Shown here: positions 8,364 through 18,084 of the stretch, piece by piece
Layout: every line of letters starts with the position of its first letter
How positions within the stretch are numbered: position 1 is the stretch's first letter
From: Chitinophagaceae bacterium DXS
Lineage (GTDB): Bacteria; Bacteroidota; Bacteroidia; Chitinophagales; Chitinophagaceae
Length of the DNA: 64,000 nucleotides
Reading direction: 5' to 3'
NCBI GenBank assembly: GCA_030345135.1
Contig: CP128386.1
Coordinates: forward strand, 403,129 to 467,128
The notes under the pieces: model-generated
Database searches by the model: none
Seen by the model: the letters and a program-made list of their open reading frames with translations, nothing else
Told to the model about the DNA's origin: nothing
Program-made: the position numbers and the translations under genes

Positions 8364-11300
8364 TTAGAAAGTTATTTTAGCACCGAAGGTTAATGTGCGG
8401 AAAGCAGGGAATGCGTTGAAGTCCAGACCTGCCGCCATGTTTGCGGTGTTGGCACTTGCTGTGCTTGCTGCTCCGTTGGTGTTAACTTCCGGATCTGTTC
8501 CTGAATAGCTTGTAATCGTGAATGCATTCTGCATGGATACATAGATCTTGAAGTTCTTGATCACATTTTTTGTCCATGGCAGGTTGTAACCTAAAGTGAT
8601 CAGTTTACAACGTACATAGGAAGCATTCTCAACAAAACGTGAGTTGATGTATCCACCATATTTAGAACCGAAATAACCATCACGCGGAACATCGGTATTG
8701 TTGTTCTGCGGAGTCCAGCGGTTCAATGCATCAACACCTGTGTAAGTCTCCAGCAACAAACGGTTCATGTTGTACAGGTTGTAACCAAGCGCTCCCTGGA
8801 AGAAGATACCAAGCTCAAAACCTTTATACGCAAGATCATTGTTAAAGCCACCTACCCAATGAGGAGTAGTGTTGCCAAGATAAGCGCGGTCATTTGCGTC
8901 AATTACGCCATCTCCATTCAAATCCTTAAACTTAGGATCGCCGGCAACAGAAGCTGGCTGTGCATTGTATTTTTCGCCTGTTTTCACCACACCATCATAC
9001 ACATAACCGAAAATGGTACTTAGTTCTTTGCCAGGTTCCAGTTTGGTAAAGTCAGCAGCACCTACGCTTCCGTCAGGATTAGCAGTTTGAGTAATGATAT
9101 AAGGACGACCTCCAAGGTTTACGCATTTTTGTTTGTTGTAAGCAATGTTAAATGAGCTGTTCCATCTGAAGTCTTTTGTGTTAATGTTCTCTGTGTTGAT
9201 AGATAATTCAACGCCCTGGTTTTGAACTGAACCGGCATTAACTGTTTGTGAGCTAAAGCCCCACCATTGACCGATAGGAATGTCTAACAGCAGATCGTTT
9301 GTTTTCTTCTTATAGAAATCCAATGTGGCGTTGATGCGGCCGTTAGCAAAGCCCATATCAAGACCAACGTTGAATTGAGCAGTGCTTTCCCATTTAAGGT
9401 CAGGGTTAGCTGCACGAGTAGCAACAATACCGCCATAACTGTTATCACCATCGAGTGTAACGTTGGTTGGACCAAACGTTGCCATGTAAGAGTAAGGAGG
9501 AATACGGTCATTACCGGTTATGCCATAGCTCGCTCTCAGCTTAAGGTTAGAGAACACATTCATGTCTCTAATGAAGCTTTCATCACTTAACCTCCATGCT
9601 AGTGAACCTGAAGGGAAGTAGCCCCATCTGTGACTCTCTGCAAAGTTGCTGGATCCATCTGCCCTCAAAGTGAATGTAGCAAGATATTTGTCTTTGTAGC
9701 TATAGTTTAAACGGCCAAAGAAAGAAGCCATCTTGGTCTCAATCTTTGAGCTTGTTGATGCAATGCGCTCTGCTCCACCACCCAGGTTATTATAGAGGTA
9801 TTGATCTGAAGTAAACTTCTGCACCTGTGTGTAATTGGCGTCGGAAAGATCTTTCTGCATGGAAAAGCCCGCCATTGCATTTATGTTATGAAAGCCGGCT
9901 ATCTTTTTCTTGTAGGTGAAATAAGTCTCCAACAAATTACGTGTAGCCTGCAGGTTATTGATGCTTGCTTTACCTTTTACTTTTTCACCATCTACCAACG
10001 TAGTAGGGATGTATGTACCTTCTTTAGTAGTCACCTGCTCAGTTCCTATATTCAGTCTTAAAGAAAGTCCTTCAATAAACTGGTATTCACCATAAGCGTT
10101 TGCGCTTAATTTATTGATGAACCTGTCGTTGGTTGGCTCTAATAGCCAGGCCAACGGGTTATCCCTTCCCTTGCGTCTGTAGTAAGTACCGTCATCGTTG
10201 TAAGGTTTAATGGCAGGTGAACCATTCAGAATTCCGTAAACAACGTTTGATGGCACAATATTTCCGTCGTAAGTTTTGTAGTCAGAATTAGAGCGTGAGC
10301 TATAGATATTTGCGCCTACTTTAAAATCCTTGCTTACATCCTGGTCAACATTCACGCGGCCGCTATAACGGTTGAAGTTGGTATGCTTTAGGATACCGTC
10401 CTGCCCAAAATAGTTGCCGGAGATTGAGATGCGTGTTTTTTCGCTGCCAGCCCTGATGTTTATATCATGGTTTTGAAGACGGCCAGTTTGAGTGCCGAGT
10501 TTAAACCAATCCGTATTTACACCGCTGTTCAGTTCTGCATCAGAATATTCCGGAGGATTACCTTGTTCAGCAGCTTTTGCATTGGTAACATCCATAAATT
10601 GTTTGCCCGTCATCTTCGCAGGTTCCTTGGTAAAATTCTGCATACCATAGTATCCCTCATAAGAGACAATTGTTTTGCCTGCTTTACCTCTTTTGGTAGT
10701 GATCATGATAACACCGTTTGCACCGCGAGATCCATAGATGGCGGTTGCAGATGCATCTTTTAATACCTGGATATCTTCAATATCGCCTGGGTTAATGTCT
10801 ATCCCAGTTTCGGAAGGAAACCCATCGACGATGTACAATGGCTCGTTGGTAGATTTGATTGAGTTTCCACCGCGGATGCGAATAGTTGTCTGACCACCCG
10901 GAGCCGCACTCGTCTGGCTCACCTGAACTCCTGAGGCACGGCCCTGTATGGCTTGTGCAGCATTAGAGGTAACACCACCAAGGTTTAATTGATCATGTGA
11001 TACAGAAGCAATAGAACCGGTAAGGTCTTTTTTCTTCTGGGTACCATAACCAACAACAACCACATCTTCCAGTTTCTGGTTCGCTTCAACAAGTGTGATG
11101 GCTATGGTTGAATTGCCGGTTACTGATATGTCCTGATCCGCAAAACCAACGTAAGATGCGGATAAGGTTGTTTTGGAAGTAGGGGCTTTAATAGTGAATT
11201 TGCCCTGTTCGTTGGTAGTAACAATCGTTTTACTACCCTTTAACTGAATTGTAACACCTGGTAACGGATTGCCCTTGCTGTCTGTCACCGTTCCGGTTAC

Positions 11301-11387
11301 ATCCCTGGTTGCTGTTGTTTGCGCGTGCAGGCTGTTAAGCGAAACAATAGCAATCAACAAGCATAGTAGCTTCATGACGTTTCTCAT
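8364..11387 (-). CDS. SusC/RagA-family TonB-dependent transporter
   Basis: This 1007-residue outer-membrane transporter has a signal peptide (about 1-22), an N-terminal carboxypeptidase-regulatory-like domain (about 28-110, GTVTDSKGNPLPGVTI), the linker VVVVGYGTQKKKDLTGS that opens the plug, the SusC signature LKDASATAIYGSRGANGV and a long beta-barrel ending in an aromatic C-terminus. It should import its ligand using TonB energy together with the next gene, susD. It is first in a five-gene minus-strand run. Two LacI-type operators lie 110-140 bp upstream. Confidence 0.95.
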   Translation of the reverse strand: MRNVMKLLCLLIAIVSLNSLHAQTTATRDVTGTVTDSKGNPLPGVTIQLKGSKTIVTTNEQGKFTIKAPTSKTTLSASYVGFADQDISVTGNSTIAITLVEANQKLEDVVVVGYGTQKKKDLTGSIASVSHDQLNLGGVTSNAAQAIQGRASGVQVSQTSAAPGGQTTIRIRGGNSIKSTNEPLYIVDGFPSETGIDINPGDIEDIQVLKDASATAIYGSRGANGVIMITTKRGKAGKTIVSYEGYYGMQNFTKEPAKMTGKQFMDVTNAKAAEQGNPPEYSDAELNSGVNTDWFKLGTQTGRLQNHDINIRAGSEKTRISISGNYFGQDGILKHTNFNRYSGRVNVDQDVSKDFKVGANIYSSRSNSDYKTYDGNIVPSNVVYGILNGSPAIKPYNDDGTYYRRKGRDNPLAWLLEPTNDRFINKLSANAYGEYQFIEGLSLRLNIGTEQVTTKEGTYIPTTLVDGEKVKGKASINNLQATRNLLETYFTYKKKIAGFHNINAMAGFSMQKDLSDANYTQVQKFTSDQYLYNNLGGGAERIASTSSKIETKMASFFGRLNYSYKDKYLATFTLRADGSSNFAESHRWGYFPSGSLAWRLSDESFIRDMNVFSNLKLRASYGITGNDRIPPYSYMATFGPTNVTLDGDNSYGGIVATRAANPDLKWESTAQFNVGLDMGFANGRINATLDFYKKKTNDLLLDIPIGQWWGFSSQTVNAGSVQNQGVELSINTENINTKDFRWNSSFNIAYNKQKCVNLGGRPYIITQTANPDGSVGAADFTKLEPGKELSTIFGYVYDGVVKTGEKYNAQPASVAGDPKFKDLNGDGVIDANDRAYLGNTTPHWVGGFNNDLAYKGFELGIFFQGALGYNLYNMNRLLLETYTGVDALNRWTPQNNNTDVPRDGYFGSKYGGYINSRFVENASYVRCKLITLGYNLPWTKNVIKNFKIYVSMQNAFTITSYSGTDPEVNTNGAASTASANTANMAAGLDFNAFPAFRTLTFGAKITF

Positions 11388-11430
11388 TGCTGTTGTGGTT
11401 TTTTCTTAAAATAGATGTATGCTAACCGTC

Positions 11431-11458
11431 GTAAAATAGAAGTTTAATTTTTTACAAA
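11431..11458 (-). promoter_or_regulatory. Candidate Bacteroidota promoter for susC
   Basis: On the minus strand TTTG (11458-11455) is followed 16 bases later by TATTTTAC (11438-11431). These resemble the Bacteroidota -33 (TTTG) and -7 (TAnnTTTG) elements, but the -7 match is imperfect and the spacing is a few bases short. It sits 44 bp ahead of the start codon. Confidence 0.3.
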
Positions 11459-11497
11459 TTTTTGGTCAGAACATTGAATTTTGGGAAAATCAAATAT

Positions 11498-11528
11498 CAA
11501 ACGTTTGCATTTTTGACTCAAACGTTTG
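11498..11528. promoter_or_regulatory. Tandem LacI-type operators
   Basis: Two identical perfect palindromes caaacgtttg occur at 11498-11507 and 11519-11528, each within tcaaacgtttgc, exactly 21 bp apart (two helical turns). The aaacgttt core is the typical LacI/GalR-family half-site arrangement. They lie between the divergent susC (start 11387) and DUF5107 gene (start 11642), so one repressor dimer pair could control both. No LacI-family gene is in the window. Confidence 0.7.
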
Positions 11529-11641
11529 CGTGAATTTGCAGAAAATGAGCAAAAACAGGCTTTTTCAGCGATTTGCTTTCCTGTATTTATATAGCTTAGT
11601 GGTTGCTTTGTAAGGCTGTGCCTTATGTAAAACAAGTTTCA

Positions 11642-14600
11642 ATGAGAAAACTAATTGTCTTTTGGCTAACGTGTTGCGGCTTTATGCAAGTTGCTGCTCA
11701 GCATGCTTCAACGGTAAAAGAATACAAAAAAGCTTTTACGACTTATCCGTTCTCGGATCCCAATCCAATTCCATTGCTTAATCATGTATACCCATATTTC
11801 AGGTATGATGGATTTACTGATAAAGCTGTTCAGAAAGAATGGAAAGTTGTTGAATTGGAAAACGATTATATCAAAGTGATGATATTACCTGAGATAGGAG
11901 GCAAGATTTGGGCAGCGATAGAAAAATCTACCGGCCAGCCTTTCTTCTATTATAATCATGCGATCAAATTTCGTGATGTTGCCATGCGTGGCCCGTGGAC
12001 AAGTGGCGGGCTTGAAGCGAACTATGGCATAATAGGTCATACACCCAACTGTGCAACGCCTGTTGATTATGTTACGCGTACCAATGCAGATGGAAGTGTT
12101 AGTTGCATTATTGGTGTGCTGGATCTGCTCACCCGCAGCAATTGGCGCATGGAGATAAACCTGCCCAAAGACAAAGCTTATTTTTCTACAAAATCTTTCT
12201 GGTATAACTCCACACCGCTCGAGCAACCTTATTATCACTGGATGAATGGAGGTATTAAGGCTGCAGGCAATCTTGAATTCATTTATCTGGGAACGAAGTA
12301 TATCGGGCACGGAGGTGAATACGCTGATTGGCCTGTGAATAAAGCGAATGGTAAAAAGATCAATTTCTACGAAGAAAATAATTTCGGCGGTTATAAATCG
12401 TATCACGTATTCGGAAAATATACCGACTTCTTTGGCGCTTACTGGCATGATGATGATTTTGGAATGGCTCGTTATGGAACGCATGACGATAAAGCAGGAA
12501 AGAAGATCTGGATCTGGGGCTTATCCCGCCAGGGAATGATCTGGGATAAATTGCTGACAGATACTGATGGTCAGTATGTGGAAGTGCAGTCCGGCAGATT
12601 GTTCAATCAGAATGCGGAGAACAGCACGTTCACGCCATTTAAGCACCGCAGTTTTTCTCCTTATGCAACAGATGTATGGACAGAGTACTGGTATCCCGTA
12701 CTACATACAAAAGGGTTTGTTGAAGCCAATGAATACGGTGCGTTAAACTTAAAACATGAAAATGGCTGGCTGAAAATTTACTTTTCCCCGGTGCAGACAA
12801 TTAATGACACGTTGCAGGTGAAGGATGGTGACAACCTCATTTATAATAAAGTAGTTCAGCTTTCTCCCTTGAAAGTATTTGTGGATTCAATAAAGATTTC
12901 GGCGAATGAAAATAAACTGGTTGCAACGCTTGGTGGCACTAAACTGGTTTACGAATCAGCCCCTGAAGCAAACGTGTTAAGCAGACCGGTAGACACGCCA
13001 AAGGACTTCGACTGGAACAGTGCGTATGGTTTGTTTCTGCAAGGCAAGGAATTGATGGATCAAAAAATGTTTCCTGCGGCAGAAGAAAAATTGAAGAAGT
13101 CGCTTGAAAAAGATCACAACTATCTTCCAGCTCTTGTGAAGATGGCGGAATTGCTCTTCCGTAACATGCGGTATACTGAAGCGCTTGAACTGGCTAAACG
13201 TGCCTTAAGTATTGATACGCATGCTGGCGATGCAAATTATTATTATGGGTTGGTCAACGCGCAACTCGGTAATGTAGTTGATGCAAAAGATGGTTTTGAT
13301 ATTGCTGCGTTATCGCCAGAATACCGCAGTGCAGCATATACTGCATTGGCTAAAGTCTACCTGAAAGAAAAGAATGCTGATAAAGCATTGATGTATGCAA
13401 TAAGAGCTGTTGATTACAACAGGTTTAATATTGATGCATTACAAATGCAGGCAGTAATATTCCGTCAGCTAAATAATAAGGAAAAGGAAAATGAAGTGTT
13501 ATCCACCATTTTGGGATACGACCCATTAAACCATTTCGCTTCTTTTGAAAAATATCTTTTGCAGCCTACGAGCGACAACAAGGCAAATTTTGTAAACTCC
13601 ATAAGAAATGAATTGCCGCAGGAAACATTTGCTGAACTGGCTGTTTGGTATTATAACGTGGGTTGTATTGAGGAAGCTAAGCAGGTATTCACGTTGTCAC
13701 CTGCTTCTGCGGAAGCCAGCTACTGGTTGGCATATTTGACCGGGAAAAAAGTAGATGCCGGAAATATCAATCCTAATCTCGCATTTCCTTTCAGGTCTGA
13801 AACTGCAGCAGTTTTGGAAGATCTTCTGAAAAATCAAAATGACTGGCTGCTAAAATATCATTTGGCACTTATTTATAAAGACAGGAACAGAATTGATGAA
13901 TGTAAGAAGTTGCTGGCTGCTTGTGGCAGAGAGCCTTCTTTTGCGCCGTTTTATGTTGTTCGTGCAGGAGTTATTAAAGACGCAGATGCAGCACAAAGTC
14001 TTGCCGACTTGCAAAAAGCAGCAAGCCTTGATGCGCACTGGAGATACCAGAAGCTTTTAGCCGAATATTATATCGCCCGCCAGGAATATGAAAAGGCACT
14101 TGCTGTTACTTCTGCTTATTATAAAGCAGATCCAAACCAGTATATCATGGGCATGCTTTATGCCAAAACCTTGCTGCTAAACAAACAGTATGCTGCCGCC
14201 GATGACATTCTTACTAAGTTGAATGTGATTCCATTTGAAGGGGCGACAGAAGGGCGTGAACTATATCGTGAGGCTAAGCTGATGCAGGCCGTGCAATTGA
14301 TTAAGGAAAAGAAATACAAACAGGCATTGATATTTGTAAATAAGGCAAAAGAATTCCCCGAAAACCTTGGTGTTGGTAAACCTTACGACGCTGACATTGA
14401 TGTAAGACTGGAAGATTGGTTGACTTATCTCTGTCTCACCAATACCGGCAAAAAGAATGATGCAACTGCTTTATTGCAAAAAATAACTTCATTCGAGCCA
14501 AAGGTGGATAATACCGTGCGCAATTTTATGCCATCCAACGCAATCATTACCGCCTGGGCATATGAAAAACTAGGTGAGAAAGAGAAAGGATTGCAATGGC

Positions 14601-14731
14601 TCAACGATCAGTTAAAAGCATTCCCTGAGAATAAACTCATCCAATGGAGCAAAGATATCGCTGAAGGTAAAGCCTCATCACTAACTTCCGCTGAGAAAGA
14701 TGCCGGTGTAAGAGTAATTGAAGCGCTATAA
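11642..14731 (+). CDS. DUF5107 domain protein with TPR repeats
   Basis: This 1029-residue exported protein has a signal peptide, MRKLIVFWLTCCGFMQVAAQ, starting at 11642. A TTG 39 bases upstream is in frame but would only add residues before the signal. About residues 35-330 form a DUF5107, mutarotase-like beta domain (for example VMILPEIGGKIWAAIE and YYHWMNGGIKA). From about 450 onward there are many TPR units (AEEKLKKSLEKDHNYLPALV, RYTEALELAKRALSI). The catalytic status is unknown. Such proteins often sit beside SusC/SusD genes. It is divergent from the sulfo-transfer operon and shares the double operator region. Confidence 0.8.
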   Translation: MRKLIVFWLTCCGFMQVAAQHASTVKEYKKAFTTYPFSDPNPIPLLNHVYPYFRYDGFTDKAVQKEWKVVELENDYIKVMILPEIGGKIWAAIEKSTGQPFFYYNHAIKFRDVAMRGPWTSGGLEANYGIIGHTPNCATPVDYVTRTNADGSVSCIIGVLDLLTRSNWRMEINLPKDKAYFSTKSFWYNSTPLEQPYYHWMNGGIKAAGNLEFIYLGTKYIGHGGEYADWPVNKANGKKINFYEENNFGGYKSYHVFGKYTDFFGAYWHDDDFGMARYGTHDDKAGKKIWIWGLSRQGMIWDKLLTDTDGQYVEVQSGRLFNQNAENSTFTPFKHRSFSPYATDVWTEYWYPVLHTKGFVEANEYGALNLKHENGWLKIYFSPVQTINDTLQVKDGDNLIYNKVVQLSPLKVFVDSIKISANENKLVATLGGTKLVYESAPEANVLSRPVDTPKDFDWNSAYGLFLQGKELMDQKMFPAAEEKLKKSLEKDHNYLPALVKMAELLFRNMRYTEALELAKRALSIDTHAGDANYYYGLVNAQLGNVVDAKDGFDIAALSPEYRSAAYTALAKVYLKEKNADKALMYAIRAVDYNRFNIDALQMQAVIFRQLNNKEKENEVLSTILGYDPLNHFASFEKYLLQPTSDNKANFVNSIRNELPQETFAELAVWYYNVGCIEEAKQVFTLSPASAEASYWLAYLTGKKVDAGNINPNLAFPFRSETAAVLEDLLKNQNDWLLKYHLALIYKDRNRIDECKKLLAACGREPSFAPFYVVRAGVIKDADAAQSLADLQKAASLDAHWRYQKLLAEYYIARQEYEKALAVTSAYYKADPNQYIMGMLYAKTLLLNKQYAAADDILTKLNVIPFEGATEGRELYREAKLMQAVQLIKEKKYKQALIFVNKAKEFPENLGVGKPYDADIDVRLEDWLTYLCLTNTGKKNDATALLQKITSFEPKVDNTVRNFMPSNAIITAWAYEKLGEKEKGLQWLNDQLKAFPENKLIQWSKDIAEGKASSLTSAEKDAGVRVIEAL

Positions 14732-14750
14732 AAACAAGCTTAAAGCCTAA

Positions 14751-14775
14751 AGCCCAAAGCTTAGAACTTTGGGCT
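14751..14775 (+). terminator. Possible terminator made from a spacer word
   Basis: A 9-bp stem (agcccaaag/ctttgggct) lies 20 bp after the stop of the DUF5107 gene and is followed after 15 bases by a T-rich stretch (tgtgttttt). The same word family repeats through 14957, so the hairpin may simply be a by-product of the repeat. Confidence 0.3.
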
Positions 14776-14958
14776 GGCTTCATTTGTGTTTTTAGTTAAT
14801 AATAGATTGGAATAAACGTACAACGTACAACTCCTCCATCAGTTTTAGGCTTTAAGCTTTGGGTTTTAAGCTTTCTTCTTCTCAATAAACGTACAACGTA
14901 TAACTTATAACGTACAACTCGGTTTTAGGCTTTAAGCTTTGGGCTTTAAGCTTGCTTC
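14776..14958. repeat. Low-complexity spacer words
   Basis: Two long phrases are repeated with small changes: aataaacgtacaacgta and ttttaggctttaagctttg. Related words occur at 34712-34760 and 35145-35180. No coding potential is seen. Confidence 0.6.
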
Positions 14959-14959
14959 T

Positions 14960-15895
14960 TCACGACTGCTTAGACGTTTTTGCAGGTTTTACGGTACGTA
15001 AGAAAGTATATATTGCTTTTAGCTCAGTGTCGCTCATGCGTTTAAAAGAGTTCCAGGGCATCTCGCTGTAAGAAATTTTCTTTCCTTCTCTGAATCGGCT
15101 GATAAAATCTTCCTGGCTCCAGTCAGAGATTCTTCCGGTTGAATCGGGTGTGAGGTTTGGCGGTGAAAGTTGCATCTTCGGATCAGGCCCCATTGGTCCG
15201 CCGCCGGCGAATGGTTCTCCTACAAATCTACCAATCCCATCTCTCATCGTGTGGCAACCATTACAATTGGCTACATTTATCGCCAGGTATTTACCATATT
15301 CAGCGCTGGTGTCTTTCTTAATTTGCTTCAGCACTTCACCCGCTGGTCCAACAGGCTTGATCAAAAAAGCCTTAATCATATTACCCATTACATTCAGATC
15401 ATGATCGGGAACCTTGTTGCTTACCGGTTTTAATGTGCGTAAATAAGATATTACCGCGGTAAGATCTTCATCACTCATATTATGAAACGGCATAAAGTCG
15501 TACATGACAGTACCGTTGGGATGTACGCCATAACGTAAGGCACGTGCAATTTCTTCGTCTTTAAAGTTGCCTATGCCTGTAGTTTTATCAGAGGTAATAT
15601 TCCTTGTGTATATTTTACCGAAAGGAAGGTCGAATACTACGCCACCTGAAAGTGGTACTTCCTGTCCAAGTTTTATCAATGAATCTGAATTTGATTTACT
15701 GTGGCAGTCGGCACAGTGTGCTGGCCCAAAAACCAGGTTCTTTCCGGTCGCAATAATTGTGCTGTCTTTGCTTGCATGAATTGCGGGGTAAGGAGCGTCG
15801 TAGTGAACATTTTGCCTCGTAACGGTTAGGATTGCAATGATCAGAATCAGCATAAGCAATACGATTCCGGTCCACTTGAAAATTTTCTTGATCAT
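14960..15895 (-). CDS. Di-haem c-type cytochrome
   Basis: This 311-residue protein has one N-terminal membrane helix (about 7-26) acting as anchor or signal, then two cytochrome c domains with haem sites CADCH (61-65) and CNGCH (211-215). Likely distal Met ligands lie in FMPFHNMSDEDL and EMPWNSFKRM. It should transfer electrons in the periplasm. It resembles the small cytochrome subunits of periplasmic dehydrogenases, but no dehydrogenase gene is adjacent. It stands alone, convergent with the preceding gene. Confidence 0.87.
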   Translation of the reverse strand: MIKKIFKWTGIVLLMLILIIAILTVTRQNVHYDAPYPAIHASKDSTIIATGKNLVFGPAHCADCHSKSNSDSLIKLGQEVPLSGGVVFDLPFGKIYTRNITSDKTTGIGNFKDEEIARALRYGVHPNGTVMYDFMPFHNMSDEDLTAVISYLRTLKPVSNKVPDHDLNVMGNMIKAFLIKPVGPAGEVLKQIKKDTSAEYGKYLAINVANCNGCHTMRDGIGRFVGEPFAGGGPMGPDPKMQLSPPNLTPDSTGRISDWSQEDFISRFREGKKISYSEMPWNSFKRMSDTELKAIYTFLRTVKPAKTSKQS

Positions 15896-16560
15896 ACAGG
15901 TGTTTAGTGTTGTTTGGTTAACGTTTTTTAATGGTTCGGATAATAAATCTGAGATTGTCTTTGCCGGTTGAAGGGTTAGGGCTACCCGGCTTTCATCTCA
16001 TTTTTCATCCAACATGTTTTTTAGGTTAGGGTTGATGTCTTCTTTCGTTGCTATTTCCGTTCTTTCGTTTTCAAAATAATTTCTACGTTAAATAAGGTTT
16101 AGTGTTGACTGCATCGAATTTTACAGTGCTTAGGGTTGAAAAAGGGATACTTTGTTCCGGAGGTTCAGGATTTAGTTTTTTAAGTGCCGGTTGAATATCC
16201 CAATTCTTATTCATCGCTTTTTTTAGGTTTGGGTCGAATTTGTCCGCGTTTAGTCCCGTTCAATTGTATCTTTTATCATCTGTTCTTCGTTCGTTTTTCA
16301 ATGGTTTCCGGAGAGAGAAAACTGAGCCACTTATTGTTCCATCTCAGGGTTTAAGGTTTCCGGTGTCTCGCTCAGTTTTTTCGCATCCAGGGTCTTTTTA
16401 TTTTTTAAGTTCGGGTTGATCTTGTTTAGGGATGAGTGAAATAAAGATTTCTCTTTTTGCGCCCTCTCACTCATCCGTTACCAGTTCTTTAAAGGGTCTG
16501 GTTTGAAAATGTAGGGTTTAGTTCGATTGATGACGCAAAGCTAGCACGCGGGACATCATG
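15896..16560. repeat. Gene-free region with three diverged units
   Basis: There is no credible ORF. A T-run followed by an aggtt-gggtt box recurs three times (starting near 16017, 16218 and 16401; boxes 202 and 182 bp apart), each in a unit of about 190 bp. Long-looped inverted repeats accompany the third: aaaactgagc/gctcagtttt (16318-16327/16370-16379) and gatgagtga/tcactcatc (16431-16439/16467-16475). A GC-rich imperfect hairpin, gccgg/ccggc, spans 15963-15990. Function unknown; it may be a decayed repeat array or a structured RNA. Confidence 0.45.
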
Positions 16561-16990
16561 TGAAAAGTACATAACGTATGAATGGTGAAAAGTGCGGTAT
16601 GAATTGCATATATTATGTAGGAATTGTTGAAATCCTTACTGGTAAAGGGTTTCAGGTGTGATTAATCTTTTTTGAGTGTGTGATTTTTCACATAAGCCTG
16701 GTGTGTTTTTTACTCTAAAGGGGCGTTATCCTGTTCAGGTAAATCGCCGATCCGCGGTTTTTCGATGTCTGATCTACTTAAATCAGATTCGCGTTTATTC
16801 ATTCAGGCAGGGAGTTTGCATTTTAACCTTACGCCTCACGCCTTATACCTCACTCCTTATCCCTCACACCCTATACCTGGGCCAAAACGCTGCCAGTGCA
16901 CAGTTCATCCCCATAAATGCTCAATTGATGCGTTGTTTCTGTTCGTGACATGTAAAAATGCACTAACTTGTTAATACAACCCATGATAGA
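16561..16990. other. Upstream region of the LytS/LytTR operon
   Basis: This gene-free 430 bp precedes the first kinase gene. At 16818-16880 it holds a T/C-rich spacer word (cttacgcctcacgcc, ccttatacctc and similar), the complement of words seen at 57300-57480. No clear promoter was recognised. Confidence 0.4.
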
Positions 16991-18073
16991 ATGGCTAGCT
17001 TATTTCAACATCGCATAAAATTACCCCAGTACACCCGGCAGGATAAATGGATCTTTCTCTGTGTAATGCCCATTATTGTTATAGTACTTAACATGGTTCT
17101 TTTAAAGAAGACATATTTTTCAAGCCTTAAGAACTTTTTGCTTGGCAGTATGATCATCTTTTTATTGATAGGGTCAATGTGGCAATTGTTCACACGTATT
17201 GCAATTTATTTTCGCGACAAATTTCCTACAGGGTCCAAAACAGCGCAGCGGTTGTGTACTTCTATTATATGTTTTGTCTTCATAACAGATGTTGTTATCA
17301 CGCTTATCTTCTGGTTATATAACCAGTTACATTTAACACCTAAACCTTTATCTCTGAAAAGTTACCTGTGGTCATTGTTGTTTGGTTTTCTTATAAACGT
17401 GTTTGTAACATTCCTGCATGAAGGTGTTTCCGCTTTTGAAAAATGGAGAATCACTTTTGTAGAGACCGATCAGTTAAGAAAGGAATATGTAAAAGGAAAA
17501 TTGCTTGGATTAAAAGGGCAGTTAAATCCTCACTTTCTTTTTAACAGTTTCAATTCTTTGTCAAGCCTTATTAATGAGAATACAGAAAAAGCCGAGCAGT
17601 TCCTGAATGAAATGAGTAAGGTGTTTTCTTACATGCTCAGCAGTCAGCACGAGCACCTCGTTACGCTTACAACTGAATTACAATTTTTGCAATCGTATTA
17701 CTATCTTCTTAAAGAGCGGTATGGTGACGCTTTTCATCTGGATGTAGATGTATTACGTGAACACGAGGATTGGTATCTGCCGCCTTTTACTTTACAGTTG
17801 CTGCTGGAAAATACAATAGGCGGAAATGTAATATCCAAAGATGTTCCGCTGTACATAAGTATAACGACTTTACACAATGGATGGCTTGAAATTAGTAACA
17901 GTATTCACGAAAGAGAAGGAGAGGAGAGTGTGCAGGATAGTGAAGGGTTAATAAATATCACCAACAAGATAAGATTGCTCACAAGACAAACAATGTTCGT
18001 GAATCACTCGATTGATTGCCGCACCATACGGTTGCCTTTGTTGAATAAGAACGAAATGAGTATTGCTGTATAA
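16991..18073 (+). CDS. LytS-type sensor kinase with degraded N-box
   Basis: This 360-residue inner-membrane protein has about four N-terminal membrane helices (residues 20-145) and a His_kinase domain. The H-box QLNPHFLFNSFNSL is intact (His181), as expected of LytS/YehU-type kinases. The N-box that should read ENAxKHN is instead ENTIGGN (273-279): the Lys-His pair is Gly-Gly. The G-box region (GLINITNKIRLL) lacks its usual first glycines. ATP binding may therefore be weak or lost. It lies 11 bp before a second, intact kinase, so the two may form a heterodimer (inference). Confidence 0.85.
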   Translation: MASLFQHRIKLPQYTRQDKWIFLCVMPIIVIVLNMVLLKKTYFSSLKNFLLGSMIIFLLIGSMWQLFTRIAIYFRDKFPTGSKTAQRLCTSIICFVFITDVVITLIFWLYNQLHLTPKPLSLKSYLWSLLFGFLINVFVTFLHEGVSAFEKWRITFVETDQLRKEYVKGKLLGLKGQLNPHFLFNSFNSLSSLINENTEKAEQFLNEMSKVFSYMLSSQHEHLVTLTTELQFLQSYYYLLKERYGDAFHLDVDVLREHEDWYLPPFTLQLLLENTIGGNVISKDVPLYISITTLHNGWLEISNSIHEREGEESVQDSEGLINITNKIRLLTRQTMFVNHSIDCRTIRLPLLNKNEMSIAV

Positions 18074-18084
18074 AGAAAGAAAAG

